Shown here: piece by piece, positions 49,417 through 59,467 of the stretch
Numbering within the stretch: the first letter of the stretch is position 1
How the letters are laid out: each line of letters begins with the position of its first letter
From: Mycoplasmopsis equigenitalium
Lineage (GTDB): Bacteria > Bacillota_I > Bacilli_A > Mycoplasmatales > Metamycoplasmataceae
Length of the DNA stretch: 64,000 nt
Direction: 5' to 3'
Assembly (NCBI RefSeq): GCF_024498255.1
Contig: NZ_CP101808.1
Location: forward strand, 359,345-423,344
Notes under the pieces: model-generated
Told to the model about the DNA's origin: nothing
What the model saw: the letters and a program-made list of their open reading frames with translations, nothing else
Databases searched by the model: none
Program-made: the position numbers and the translations under genes

Positions 49417-51333
49417 ATGAAATATAATTTACAGAACTTAAAAACAGATTTTTATGAAGAAGTTAATAAGGATTGATTGAAAAAAGCGAAAATTCCTGCT
49501 GATCGAAATGGAACAGGTGGATTTGTAGAATTAGATTTACAAATTGAGAAAAAAGTTATCGCTTTTGCTGATAAACTTGTAAAAAATATTGATGATATCA
49601 AGGATAATACAATTAAAAATTTTGCTAAATTTTACAAGATTACATCGGATCACAAATCAAGAAACCAAATAAAAGGTTCACAACTTTTATTAGTAATTCT
49701 TCGTGAATTTGAAGTGTTACAAAGTTATGATGACATTGCAAAAAACTTTAAAAACCTTGAATATTTAGGCAGTTTGTTGCCTTTTCAATTTGGAATTACT
49801 CAGGATTTTGTCGATAATACAAAACAAGTTCTAGCAATGGGGCATCCAAATTTAATCTTGCCAGATAAAGCTTATTATGCTAATGAAGAAAAATGTGAAA
49901 AACTATTAAATGCTTATCGTGAAATGATGATCAAGCTATGAACAATGCTTGGTTTTGATGAAAAGCGAGCAAAACAAGAAGTAGAACAAGCAATTGAATT
50001 TGATAAATTATTAATTGAAATGGCAAAATCAAGTGAAGAAGAAGCTGATTATGTTAAGAGTTATAACGTTTTCAAATTTGACGATATTAATCAAAAATCA
50101 GCAATTTTTGATGTTAAAAAACTTGGAAACGCTCTAATTAGTAAACCCGCTGACACCGTGATTGTTGATAACCCACGATTTATTGATGCAATTAATTCAA
50201 TTTATACAAAAGATAATTTCCATCTTTTTAAGTCGAGAATGATTTGTCAGTTTATTGCAGCTCACGCGCAATATTTATCAGATGATTTTCGTGAAACCGC
50301 ACAAATTTTCCGTGCTGCAATTACTGGTACAAAAAAACTACCAACTCTTAAGAAGTTTGCTTTCCAAGTTGCATCTGGCACATTCCGTATGCCATTTGGA
50401 ATCTATTATGCAAAAACAACTTTTGGTGCCAAAGCAAAAGAAAACGTTGAGCATATGGTTGACAATATGATTGGTATTTATAAAAACCGTTTGCGGAAAA
50501 ATACTTGATTATCAAAAAGAACAATCGAAAAAGCAATCACTAAACTTGAAGCACTTGAAAAGAAAATCGGTTACCCTGAAGAATATGAGTCGTTTTACGA
50601 TGAATACGAAACACTTTTACCGCAAGAAAGCGCACCTTCAATTCTTAAAAATATTCTTAAATTTAGAGCGATTTTTACCAAATACGCATTTGCGCAATAC
50701 TTAGAACCAGTTAATAAAAATCTTTGAGAAATGTCACCTGCTGTAGTTAATGCTTACTTTCATCCATTTAAAAATGTAATTGTTTTCCCTGCGGCTATTT
50801 TAGATGAACCATTCTATTCATTGAAATATAACTCAAGCGCAAACTATGGAGGAATTGGATCGGTTATTGCTCATGAAATTTCTCACGCTTTTGATAATAA
50901 TGGGTCACAGTTCGATGAAAAAGGTAATCTTAATAACTGATGAACTGATGAAGATCGAAAAGAATTTAAAAAACGAGCACAAGGTGTTATTGACTTATTT
51001 GAAGGTCAAGACTCACCTTATGGAAAATGTAATGGTAAATTAACAGTTAGCGAAAATATTGCCGATTTAGGCGGGTTTGCTTGTGCATATGAAGCAGCCA
51101 AACTTGAGCCAGATTTTGATGCGAAATCATTCTTTTATAACTGAGCAAATGTTTGAAGAAGTAAATATCGAAAAGAATATGGTGAATTACTTCTTAAAAG
51201 TGATGTTCATGCGCCAACAAAATTAAGAGCAAATATTCAAATTAAAAATCATGACGCTTTTTACGAAGTGTTTGGCGTCAAAGCAAGTGATGCAATGTTT
51301 ATAGCCCCTGAAAAAAGGGTAAAAATCTGATAA
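49417..51333 (+). CDS. pepO: M13 family metalloendopeptidase (PepO, neprilysin-like)
   Basis: 638 residues. The zinc motif HEISHAFDNNGSQFD (HExxH) and second ligand motif ENIADLGG are intact; the end RVKIW is typical of M13. There is no signal peptide or membrane segment, so this is a cytosolic or non-classically released oligopeptidase. TGA is Trp at more than ten places. AAAGGAG precedes the start. It would supply amino acids from peptides. Confidence 0.92.
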
Positions 51334-51335
51334 TA

Positions 51336-51362
51336 AAAAACAAGCGCCTTGCTTGTTTTTTA
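51336..51362 (+). terminator. Terminator after pepO
   Basis: Stem AACAAGC/GCTTGTT (51339-51345 and 51351-51357), loop GCCTT, T-run following. Confidence 0.85.
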
Positions 51363-51516
51363 TACAATCATTTTTTATTTATTTTCAGTAAATTTTCTTT
51401 ATTTTTTCTTGAATATTTAAGTTTAATGTTTTTTTATTTTTAACTGATATTTATCACAAAGCAACGACCATAGGATTCGACAAAGATAAAATAACAAAAA
51501 AACAACATATTTGTTA

Positions 51517-51522
51517 TATAAT
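51517..51522 (+). promoter_or_regulatory. rplK-rplA promoter -10 box
   Basis: TATAAT about 79 bases before the rplK ATG, giving a ~70-base structured leader. Confidence 0.6.
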
Positions 51523-51526
51523 AAAA

Positions 51527-51590
51527 AGGCAATTTTAATTGCCTCTAGCTAGTGGGAGAATGATTCGCTAGTACCACATATATTGAAAGG
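51527..51590 (+). promoter_or_regulatory. Structured leader of rplK-rplA, probable ribosomal protein L1 autoregulatory site
   Basis: A perfect hairpin AGGCAATT/AATTGCCT (51527-51534 and 51537-51544) is followed by a second stem CTAGC/GCTAG (51545-51549 and 51567-51571). Its loop holds AGTGGGAGAA, similar to the GGUGGGAGGC part of the L1-binding region of 23S rRNA. L1 is known to repress its own operon by binding such a mimic; rplA is in this operon. The assignment rests on motif and context. Confidence 0.6.
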
Positions 51591-51600
51591 ATATAAAACT

Positions 51601-52209
51601 ATGGCAAAAAAAGAAATTGTTCGTGTTGCTAAATTACAATTTAACGCCGGACAAGCTAAACCTGGACCAGCACTTGCTGGTGTTGGTATTAATATGCCTG
51701 AGTTTACAAAGGCTTTTAATGATGCGACTAGAGATCGTGGGAACGAACCAGTTCCTGTCGAAATTACTGTGTACAAGGATAAATCATTTGATTACAAATT
51801 ATTTACCGCACCAGCAAGTTTTAAGTTACTACAAGCTGCTAAATTAAAATCAGGTAGCGCTAACTCAAAAACAACTATTGTTGGCACAATCACAAGTGCA
51901 CAATTGCGTCAAATCGCTGAATATAAACTTCCAGATCTTAATACTGAAGATGTTGAAGCTGCAATGAAAATTATTGCAGGTACTGCAAAAAATATGGGAA
52001 TTTTAGTTGAAGGAATTGATGATATCGCTAAGGCAAAAGCTGAAGCGCAACAAGCTGCTAAAGAAGCAGCAATTGCTCAAGCACAAGAAGAAAAACTTGA
52101 ACAAGAAGCAAAAGCTGCTGCCGAATCTAAAGACAAACCAATTGAAGTTGTTACTCATGCTGACTTAGAAAAAGCTAAGAAAGAAAAAGAAGCAGAGGAG
52201 GCTAAATAA
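51601..52209 (+). CDS. rplK: Ribosomal protein L11 with a C-terminal extension
   Basis: 202 residues versus about 142 usual. Residues 1-142 are standard L11 (VAKLQFNAGQAKPGPALAGVGINMPEFTKAFND; ITSAQLRQIAEYKLPDLN; GTAKNMGILVEG). The last ~60 residues are an Ala/Glu/Lys helix (AQQAAKEAAIAQAQEEKLEQEAKAA cut short here) not present in most L11 proteins. ATG at 51601 with GAAAGGA; an in-frame ATG at 51583 is upstream of that RBS. TAATG overlap with rplA. Confidence 0.95.
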   Translation: MAKKEIVRVAKLQFNAGQAKPGPALAGVGINMPEFTKAFNDATRDRGNEPVPVEITVYKDKSFDYKLFTAPASFKLLQAAKLKSGSANSKTTIVGTITSAQLRQIAEYKLPDLNTEDVEAAMKIIAGTAKNMGILVEGIDDIAKAKAEAQQAAKEAAIAQAQEEKLEQEAKAAAESKDKPIEVVTHADLEKAKKEKEAEEAK

Positions 52210-52898
52210 TGGCCCACGTTGGAAAGAAATTACAAGCTGCAAGAAAGCTTGTTGATGCTAATAATATTTACTCTTTAGAAGAAGCAATTAGCTTAGCAAT
52301 TAAAACTTCATATTCAAAATTTCCTGCATCAATCGACCTTGCATTTAAATTGAACTTAGATGTTAGAAAAGCAGACCAACAACTTAGAGGAGCTGTTGTT
52401 CTACCTCATGGAACAGGAAAAACTGTGCGTGTGCTTGTAGCAACAGATAATCCTGCAAATAAAAAGCTTTGTGAAGCTGCTAAAGCAGATATCATTGTTG
52501 ATGGTCCCGAACTTGAAGCATTACTTAAAGAAGATAAACTTGACTTTGATGTAATGGTGGCTGAACCAAAAATGATGCCTCTTTTAGGAAAATATGGTAA
52601 AAAATTAGGACCTAAAGGTTTAATGCCGAACCCTAAAACAGGAACTGTTACTCCTACTCCTGATAAAACAGTTGCTGAACTTAAAAAGGGGAAAGCAAAC
52701 TATCGTACCGACAAAGCAGGAATTGTTCACTCACTTATTGGTAAAGCAACAATGAAAGAAGTAGAGTTGGTTGAAAATGCTAAAACTTTAATTGCAACCA
52801 TTAAAAAACTTAAACCAGCAGCAGTTAAAGGAACATACATTCAAAACTTAACTGTTTCAGCAACAATGGGTCCAAGTATTAAAATCAAGATTGATTAA
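52209..52898 (+). CDS. rplA: Ribosomal protein L1
   Basis: 229 residues, full length. VVLPHGTGKTVRVLV, GKKLGPKGLMPNPKTGTV and the C-terminal KGTYIQNLTVSATMGPSIKI are diagnostic. L1 forms the L1 stalk at the E site and is likely the regulator of this operon. Confidence 0.97.
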   Translation: MAHVGKKLQAARKLVDANNIYSLEEAISLAIKTSYSKFPASIDLAFKLNLDVRKADQQLRGAVVLPHGTGKTVRVLVATDNPANKKLCEAAKADIIVDGPELEALLKEDKLDFDVMVAEPKMMPLLGKYGKKLGPKGLMPNPKTGTVTPTPDKTVAELKKGKANYRTDKAGIVHSLIGKATMKEVELVENAKTLIATIKKLKPAAVKGTYIQNLTVSATMGPSIKIKID

Positions 52899-52906
52899 TT
52901 AATAAA

Positions 52907-52930
52907 AAAAACTAGCGCTCGCTAGTTTTT
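52907..52930. terminator. Bidirectional terminator between rplA and the double kinase
   Basis: Stem AACTAGC/GCTAGTT (52910-52916 and 52921-52927), loop GCTC, A-run on the left and T-run on the right. The minus-strand gene stops inside the right arm. Confidence 0.85.
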
Positions 52931-54310
52931 TATTTTTTTCAAATCTTTAAGACCATTTTTAATATAAGCAATATTCACTTTAATATCAAACGAATCTTGA
53001 TAGCGCAGAGTTCAAAGCAAACCATAAAAGTTGGCAATTACTTTGCACTTGATGTAGGTTGTTCAATCGTAATTTTTATATACTGCAAGAAAATATTTTT
53101 CTTCATTTTCATTTAACATTGAATTGCTTGCAAAATAAGCCAAATCAAAGTGATGGTTATTTAACCCAGTGTATTCAAAATCGATAAATTTTACATTTTC
53201 TTGTTCATCAACTAAAATGTTTGCCAACGATAAATCGTTATGACAAAATGCATCTGGTTTAATATTTTTACACAACTCTAAAATTTCTGAGATTTCTAGT
53301 TGTGTAAAATTTGCATTCAATAAATTATTGTTCTTGATAATCTCACTAAAATTATCATCAATATATTTGAATAAATTAAAGGGGTTGGTATCTGTTTTAA
53401 TTGCGTGAAATTTTCTTAAAGTTGTAGCAATTTTTTTTAGTCAAAATGGCGTTTTTAAATTAATGTTTTGCGCTGATATTTTTTTGCTTACAAAGTAATC
53501 GTCATCTTCATAAATAACTTTTGGTGCAAAAATATACTTATTGAAAAAAGTTTGTTTTATGGCGTAATTATAGTTATTTTTGTTTTTTTTCTTAATTACA
53601 AGGTTATTAAAATATGTTACTTGTTTATTTGGAACAAGATGTTCTTTAATAAGTTTTTTATACGTGTGAGCATATGCCATTTTTTCAAATTCATTTGCAA
53701 TGTATAAAAAGTCATTAAACTCGGTTTTCGAAAGATTAAAGTTAGTTATTAAAATTTCTTTATCGATATTAAATTCTTTATATAAACTAACGACATCAAA
53801 GGCCTTGTGACACTTTCGTGCTCATTCCAAATCAATGAGTTTAATCTGATTATTTTTATTAATTAAAATATTTTTTTTATTTAAATCCATATGACAAATA
53901 ACTGTGGGAGAGTTGTGATATTTCATTACTAGTTTTTGGTATTTAACTGTACCTTTTCCATAACAAAAAAAATCAGCATCAGCTAGTTCAATATTTAATT
54001 TATGAAAATCATTTATAGTTTCTAAAAGATTATTTAACTTAAGATGATCGAGTTTAATTTTTTCTAGTGTTTCACCTTCAAATCACTTGCGGATTAAAAT
54101 ACCATTTTGATAATAAATAGTATCTGGCATTTTTGCTAATATTTTTGCCTCATTTTCATAATTTACTAAACGTGTGTTTGGAATTCTGATTTGAACTTTT
54201 TGATTGTTTCAAAAAGCTTCATAACTAGTATTATGAAACCCATTATAAATTAATTTAATATCTGTAATTTGCTCTTGAATTTTTTGATCCAAGGCTAGTA
54301 GTTTATTCAT
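52922..54310 (-). CDS. Double choline/aminoglycoside kinase-like (LicA-type) protein
   Basis: 462 residues, one frame with TGA as Trp. It contains two consecutive APH-fold units. Unit 1: YNGFHNTSYEAF and VQIRIPN (nucleotide loop and Lys/Arg strand), then the catalytic loop VICHMDLNKKNILI and KLIDLEWA. Unit 2: AFCHNDLSLANILV and KFIDFEYT, with a weaker N-lobe. Both keep the HxDxxxxN catalytic and D/E magnesium motifs. LicA relatives phosphorylate choline, feeding lipid or surface phosphocholine; other APH members act on sugars or ethanolamine. Two fused units are unusual. Confidence 0.75.
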
Positions 54311-54412
54311 ATTCTAATTATATCTTGTGTGCCTTTATATTTGCCTAGAATGTGGGATAAGTTTCAAGGTTTTTTTAGCAAATATATAAGAGCCAATTAG
54401 ATAGTAATAATA

Positions 54413-54418
54413 TATAAT
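54413..54418 (+). promoter_or_regulatory. ptsI-tdk promoter -10 box
   Basis: TATAAT 37 bases before the ptsI ATG, followed by the RBS CGGAGGG. Confidence 0.6.
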
Positions 54419-54454
54419 ACGTATATTACATACTATAAAAATACGGAGGGTAAA

Positions 54455-56176
54455 ATGAAACTTAAAGGAATAGCCGCATCAAGCGGTGTTGTCAGTGGCA
54501 AGGTATTCAAATTAATTGAACAAAAACTTGAAATTGATACAACAATTAATTTAAAACAAGATGCAGCCAAGATGTTCTTACAATTCGAAAAAGCATCACA
54601 GGCTGTTAGTGATTATTTAGATGGTTTATACAAGGAAATGTTATCTTGAGATAGCGAACAAGCGGGAATTTTCTCGGCATTATCATTTATTGCAATTGAT
54701 CCACTTGTTAAAGAAAGCGTTAAAACTTTTATATTCGAAAAAGGTTACACGCTTTCAAACGCAATTAGTAGCTCATTTGATGAAACAATTAACACGATTA
54801 AAGCAATTAATGATCCATATATGCTTGAAAGAATTCCTGATATTCTTGACATTAAAAAGAAAATTATTTTTAATATTCAAGGTATCAAGGAAATTGACTT
54901 AACAAAAATCAACGAAGAAGTGATTATAGTAGCGCACGATCTTAGCCCAAGCCAAACTGTGCAACTTGATAAAAAGTTTGTTAAAGGATTTGCAACCGAA
55001 ATCGGGGGCCCAACTTCACATACAGCAATTATGGCTCGTACATTAAACATTCCTAGTGTGGTTGGAATTACTGGCTTACTTGATAAAGTAGGGCATGATG
55101 ATACAATGACACTTGATGGAATTGATGGTGAAGTTATTATTAATCCAAGCAAGGAAGAAATCAAAGCATATGATGCTAAAGGTAAAAAATACCTTGAGTG
55201 ACTAGAAACTCTTAAAAAATTCAAAGGTAAAAAATCTTTAACTAAAGATAAACATGAAGTTGAGCTTGCTGCTAATATTGGTGGTGTCGGTGAAGTTGAT
55301 AATGTTATTGAAAACGACGCACAAGCAGTAGGATTATTTAGAAGTGAATTCTTATATATGGATAATGATCACTGACCAACAGAAGAAGAACAATTCAATG
55401 CCTACAAAATTGTACTTCAAAAAATGAATGGAAAACGTGTAATCATTCGTACTTTAGATATTGGTGGCGATAAACAACTTAAATACTATGATTTCCCTAA
55501 AGAAGACAATCCATTTTTAGGATACCGGGCAATTCGTCTTTGTTTAAAAGAAACCGAAATTTTTAAAACACAATTAAGAGCTTTAATTCGGGCATCATAT
55601 TTTGGTAAACTTGGAATTATGATTCCAATGATTACTCACGTGAAAGAATTCTTAAAAGCAAAAGAAATTTTTACTGAAACTTATAATGAACTTAAAAAAG
55701 AAAAAATACAAATCGGAAAACTCAAAGATATTGAGTTTGGTTTAATGATTGAAACACCAGCCGCAGCAATTTTAGTTGATAAATTTACTAAATATGCAGA
55801 CTTTGTTTCAATTGGTACTAATGATTTAATTCAATATTCAATGGCTGCTGACAGGATGAATGAAAATGTATCAAACCTATACCAACCACTCAACCCTTCA
55901 ATTTTAAGATTTATTAAACATACAATTGATGGTGCGCACGAAAATGGTAAATGAGCAGGTATGTGCGGTGAAATGGCGGGAGATAAAAACGCTGTTCCAT
56001 TGCTTATCGGATTAGGATTAGACGAATTTTCGATGTCAGCTTCAAAAGTATTACAAACTCGTGAATTAATTTCACGCTTCTCATTTAAAAAATTACAAAG
56101 TGTAGCAGCGAAAGCACTTGAACTTGACTCACAAGAAGAAGTAAAAGAACTTCTTAAAAAAGAAGGTCTCATCTAA
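54455..56176 (+). CDS. ptsI: PTS enzyme I (phosphoenolpyruvate-protein phosphotransferase)
   Basis: 573 residues. [14 protein letters not shown] start, phosphohistidine loop [16 protein letters not shown]-binding segments [24 protein letters not shown], and GMCGEMAGD near the end. It takes phosphate from PEP and passes it to HPr. It is the energy donor of every PTS importer, including the EIIA/B/C in the MurNAc locus of this window. The tdk ATG shares a base with its stop. Confidence 0.96.
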
Positions 56177-56778
56177 TGTATAGAAGATACAGCGAGGGAA
56201 CATTGGAAGTTATTACTGGACCAATGTTCTCGGGCAAAACTGAAGAATTAATTAAAAGAATTAACACATTAAAATACGCTAATATTAAAACGCTGGTTAT
56301 CAAACCAAAATTTGATACTCGTTTTAGCGAAGATTTTATTGTTTCAAGAAATACAATTCAATTTCCTGCTCACAATGTTGAAAACGCTGAAGAAATTTTA
56401 AGCCTAGTTGATAATTCCATTAAAGCAGTAGCGATTGATGAAGTTAACTTCTTTAAAGATGATATTATTCCTGTGATTGAAGAATTAACAGCAAAACGCA
56501 TTCGTGTAATTGTTGCAGGACTAGACCAAGATTATTTACGTCGTCCTTACGGAGTGTTGCCAAAACTTTTAGCAATGGCTGAAGAAGTTTCAAAACTAAA
56601 AGCCGTTTGTATGCAATGTAAACTTGATGCTTCTTGTTCATTCCGGAAAGTCGATGTTAAAAAACTAAATTACATTGGCGATTCTGATGAATATGAGGCA
56701 CGTTGTCGCCGTTGTCATATAGCTGGTGAAACCAAAAAACAAGAAGAACGTGAACAAGAAAAAACTCAGGAAAATTAA
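56176..56778 (+). CDS. tdk: Thymidine kinase
   Basis: 200 residues. P-loop GPMFSGKTEELI, IDEVNFF Walker B-like, zinc-binding Cys pairs CMQC and CRRC, and the lasso region. A Gln/Glu-rich tail follows. It phosphorylates thymidine imported by nucleoside transporters. Coupled to ptsI by TAATG. Confidence 0.95.
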   Translation: MYRRYSEGTLEVITGPMFSGKTEELIKRINTLKYANIKTLVIKPKFDTRFSEDFIVSRNTIQFPAHNVENAEEILSLVDNSIKAVAIDEVNFFKDDIIPVIEELTAKRIRVIVAGLDQDYLRRPYGVLPKLLAMAEEVSKLKAVCMQCKLDASCSFRKVDVKKLNYIGDSDEYEARCRRCHIAGETKKQEEREQEKTQEN

Positions 56779-56830
56779 AAAACACAAAAATAATATTTTC
56801 AACACAATTTAAGTATTTTTTGTTGAAAAA

Positions 56831-56868
56831 ATAAAATATCCGCGATTTTAAATGCGGATATTTTTTAA
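56831..56868. terminator. Bidirectional terminator between tdk and anmK
   Basis: Stem AAATATCCGC/GCGGATATTT (56834-56843 and 56854-56863) with a 10-base loop and T-run. Confidence 0.85.
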
Positions 56869-56869
56869 A

Positions 56870-58004
56870 TTATTTTGCTAACTTGCCAAGAATTGTAAAT
56901 TCGTCAGCTCCAGTAGCCTTAGGAACATTGCTGCTTATATCCTTGACAAAAAGGTATCCTAAAATAGCGAATTCAATTGCTTCCTTGGCGTCTGGATTAA
57001 TACCTAGTTCAGTTGAAGTGGTAACTTTTATGTCTGGCAAAAGTGTTTTTAAATCACTTAAAATCACAGGATTATTAGCGCCACCACCTGATAAATAAAC
57101 TGTATATTTTTTGTGTTTTTCAAATACAAAGCGTTTATAACTATCAGCAATAATGTATGCAGTAAAAAAGGTTAAAGTACGAACGATATCATAACTAGAC
57201 ACCGACTTAAATTTATTTAAGATTAATTGAAATAACTTTTTATCATATTTTTCGCGTCCAGTTGTTTTGGGTGGTTGTTTTTGATAATACTGATCAGTAA
57301 GTAAAAAGTCAACAATTGCTTGGTTAATTTTACCTTTACTTGCGATTTTACCATTAATATCAAAATCCTTATTATAAAAATGTTTTACCGCCATATCGAT
57401 AAGAACATTTCCTGGTCCGTTATCAAAAGCAAATACTCTTTTAATGTCGTCATCAAGAACTGTAACATTTGCTATACCACCAATATTTTGTAAAAGTCTT
57501 GTCTCTTGTGGATGACGGAAAAGTAAGTAATCAGGATAGACAACTAAGGGCGCACCTTGACCACCTACAGCTATATCTGCTGGACGAAAATCGCCAATTG
57601 TAGGAATTTTTGTCATCTTTGCAATGACGCTTATATCGCCTAGCTGCAAAGTTGATTTTACTTCGCCTAAACCAGGGTTAATTAAGTGATATATTGTTTG
57701 GCCGTGTGTGGCAATATAATCAATTTTTGTGTGTTCGATACGATATTTATTTAAAAATTCATTAACGCTATTAGCAAAGAAAATTGCTATTTCGAAATTT
57801 AAGGAACAAAAGAATCGTGCGGTTTTTTTCTTTATTAAATGCAGAGAGGATTTTGGTTTTTAATGTTTCTGGGAAAGGAATAGTTTGAAATTGTAGTAAC
57901 TTATGTTTTAGTTTTTGTTCATCATTAATTTCGACATAAGCAATATCAAGCCCATCAACACTTGTGCCCGACATTAAACCAATAATATGATAATTATTCT
58001 TCAA
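56870..58004 (-). pseudogene. anmK: Anhydro-N-acetylmuramic acid kinase, one-base frameshift in an A7 tract
   Basis: The N-terminal part starts at 58004 with YHIIGLMSGTSVDGLDIAYVEI, the AnmK signature, and runs into a stop at 57771. The remaining body is in another frame: IDYIATHGQTIYHLINP, LGDISVIAKM, VGGQGAPLVVYPDY, RLLQNIGGIANVT, FDNGPGNVLIDM and YLSGGGANNPVI, ending at 56870. The frames join at seven A residues (minus strand, 57823-57829); six A would restore one ~378-residue protein. AnmK turns anhydroMurNAc into MurNAc-6P. It may be inactivated, phase-variable or a sequencing error. It overlaps the MupG-like gene by 11 bases. Confidence 0.85.
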
Positions 58005-59079
58005 AAGTAAATTTTCCTATTGGGAGTACGTAATCAAGCAGAATCATTTCATCTGGATCGATTTTGCCAACGACATTTTTACCCATTTCAATGTTTTTAT
58101 GTTCGCTTAAAACAATTTGTAATTCACCTTTATATTGTTTAAGATTATTGTTGCAAATAACAACATCACCGCGTTTTAAAACTGGAGGTGTATCATGAGC
58201 TGGGAAGTCGTTTTCTTTATATTTTACTCGTGATTGCGTTGATCGAATTGTGTAGGCGTTGGTATCAGGACGACGAAAATGATTATTTTTAAACAGGATT
58301 TCTTTTTCTAAATTTGTGGTATTTTTTAATGATGATTTGGTAAGAGTGAAGCAAATTAAATCAGAGTTGATACTACTTAATGCTTTTAACTCTTTTTCGC
58401 TAGCAAAAGCGTTCCCGATAATAACATCATCAATTAATCCAGTAGCAAATAAATGTTTTGCTTGGACTTTAATATTTAAGTCACGGTGCATTTCTAAAGT
58501 TGGCAAGCCATGACTTAAAGGTCAAGGACCAACGGCGCCGCTTGAGTTAACAAATGCCGCAGTGCGCATGTGAAAGTCTTTGCATTTTTTACTACTGTTT
58601 TCAAAGAAAGGTAAGCTTAAACCGGTATAACGTTGTGGGTAAAAATTGTGGCAAGCAATAAGTTTTTTAATGTTTGGTCGACACGATAAAATATTATCGA
58701 TATATTTCGAATCAAGTGACATATTAATTTCAATAAATAAGTCTTCTTTATTGTATGTCATATCTGCTTCGGTTAAACCGTTAAAACCTAAATCAAGGCG
58801 GACTCCATCAGCCTTTATCTCTTTAAAGAAAGATAAATCCTTATAAGATATACCAAGTTGTTCAAATACACGAGGATTAACATCAAGAATTACCATCATG
58901 CCTAGTTTTTTCGCTAGTTCGTTAATTTCTAAAAACTCTTCTTTAATTATTTTTGCTTCTTTATTAATTGAAAGCAAGCAAGAAAAGATACGCTTAAAGT
59001 TATATCGAGCAGCAAGTTTTATATAATTTATAATTTCCTTTTTATCTTGTTTATCAGGATATATTGAAATTCCAAGCAT
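57994..59079 (-). CDS. mupG: MupG family (DUF871) 6-phospho-N-acetylmuramidase-like protein
   Basis: 361 residues, open through a TGA (Trp in GPWPLSHGLPTLEMHRD). N-terminal TIM barrel: MLGISIYPDK, MVILDVNPRVFEQLG, GVRLDLGFNG, LIACHNFYPQRYTGLS, TAAFVNSSG. The C-terminal cyclophilin-like domain includes FRRPDTNAYTIRSTQSRVKY. MupG cleaves MurNAc-6-phosphate-GlcNAc imported by PTS, giving MurNAc-6P and GlcNAc. It lies between PTS and anmK genes and upstream of murQ functions. Confidence 0.85.
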
Positions 59080-59447
59080 TATTTTTCCTTTCGCAAATCA
59101 GTTTTTGTTTCTTTTGTGGGTTTAGCAAAAGCATTTTGTGCCGCTTTTGCTTTATCAAGTTTACGTTGACGTCATTTGGTGTAACGTTCGATATAAATTG
59201 CAACCGACAACCCACAAAAGAATAAGGTGGGAAATGCAACTGAATAGAAAATGGTCTCAAATGGTAGTTGTGGTCTTACCAACAGTAAAGGAATTCCAAT
59301 TACAAAAAGAACAATAAAAGGTAGCGGAACAATTATTCAACTACTTATCTTCTTGAAAATGTTAGTGTTACGGTCTAAAAATGTTGCTAATAAATAACCA
59401 ACCAACATTGCAACTACTAATAAAATATAGATTACTCACTCAGGCAT
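59079..59447 (-). CDS. Small membrane protein in the MurNAc locus
   Basis: 122 residues with three hydrophobic helices (VIYILLVVAMLVGYLLATF; WIIVPLPFIVLFVIGIPLLLV; YSVAFPTLFFCGLSVAIYI) and a basic C-terminal tail (KWRQRKLDKAKAAQNAFAKP). Invisible under the standard code because of early TGA (Trp) codons. The start has GGGAGAG upstream; its stop overlaps the mupG start. Unknown function; perhaps a transporter accessory. Confidence 0.65.
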
Positions 59448-59467
59448 TACTCTCCCTTTAATTAAAA

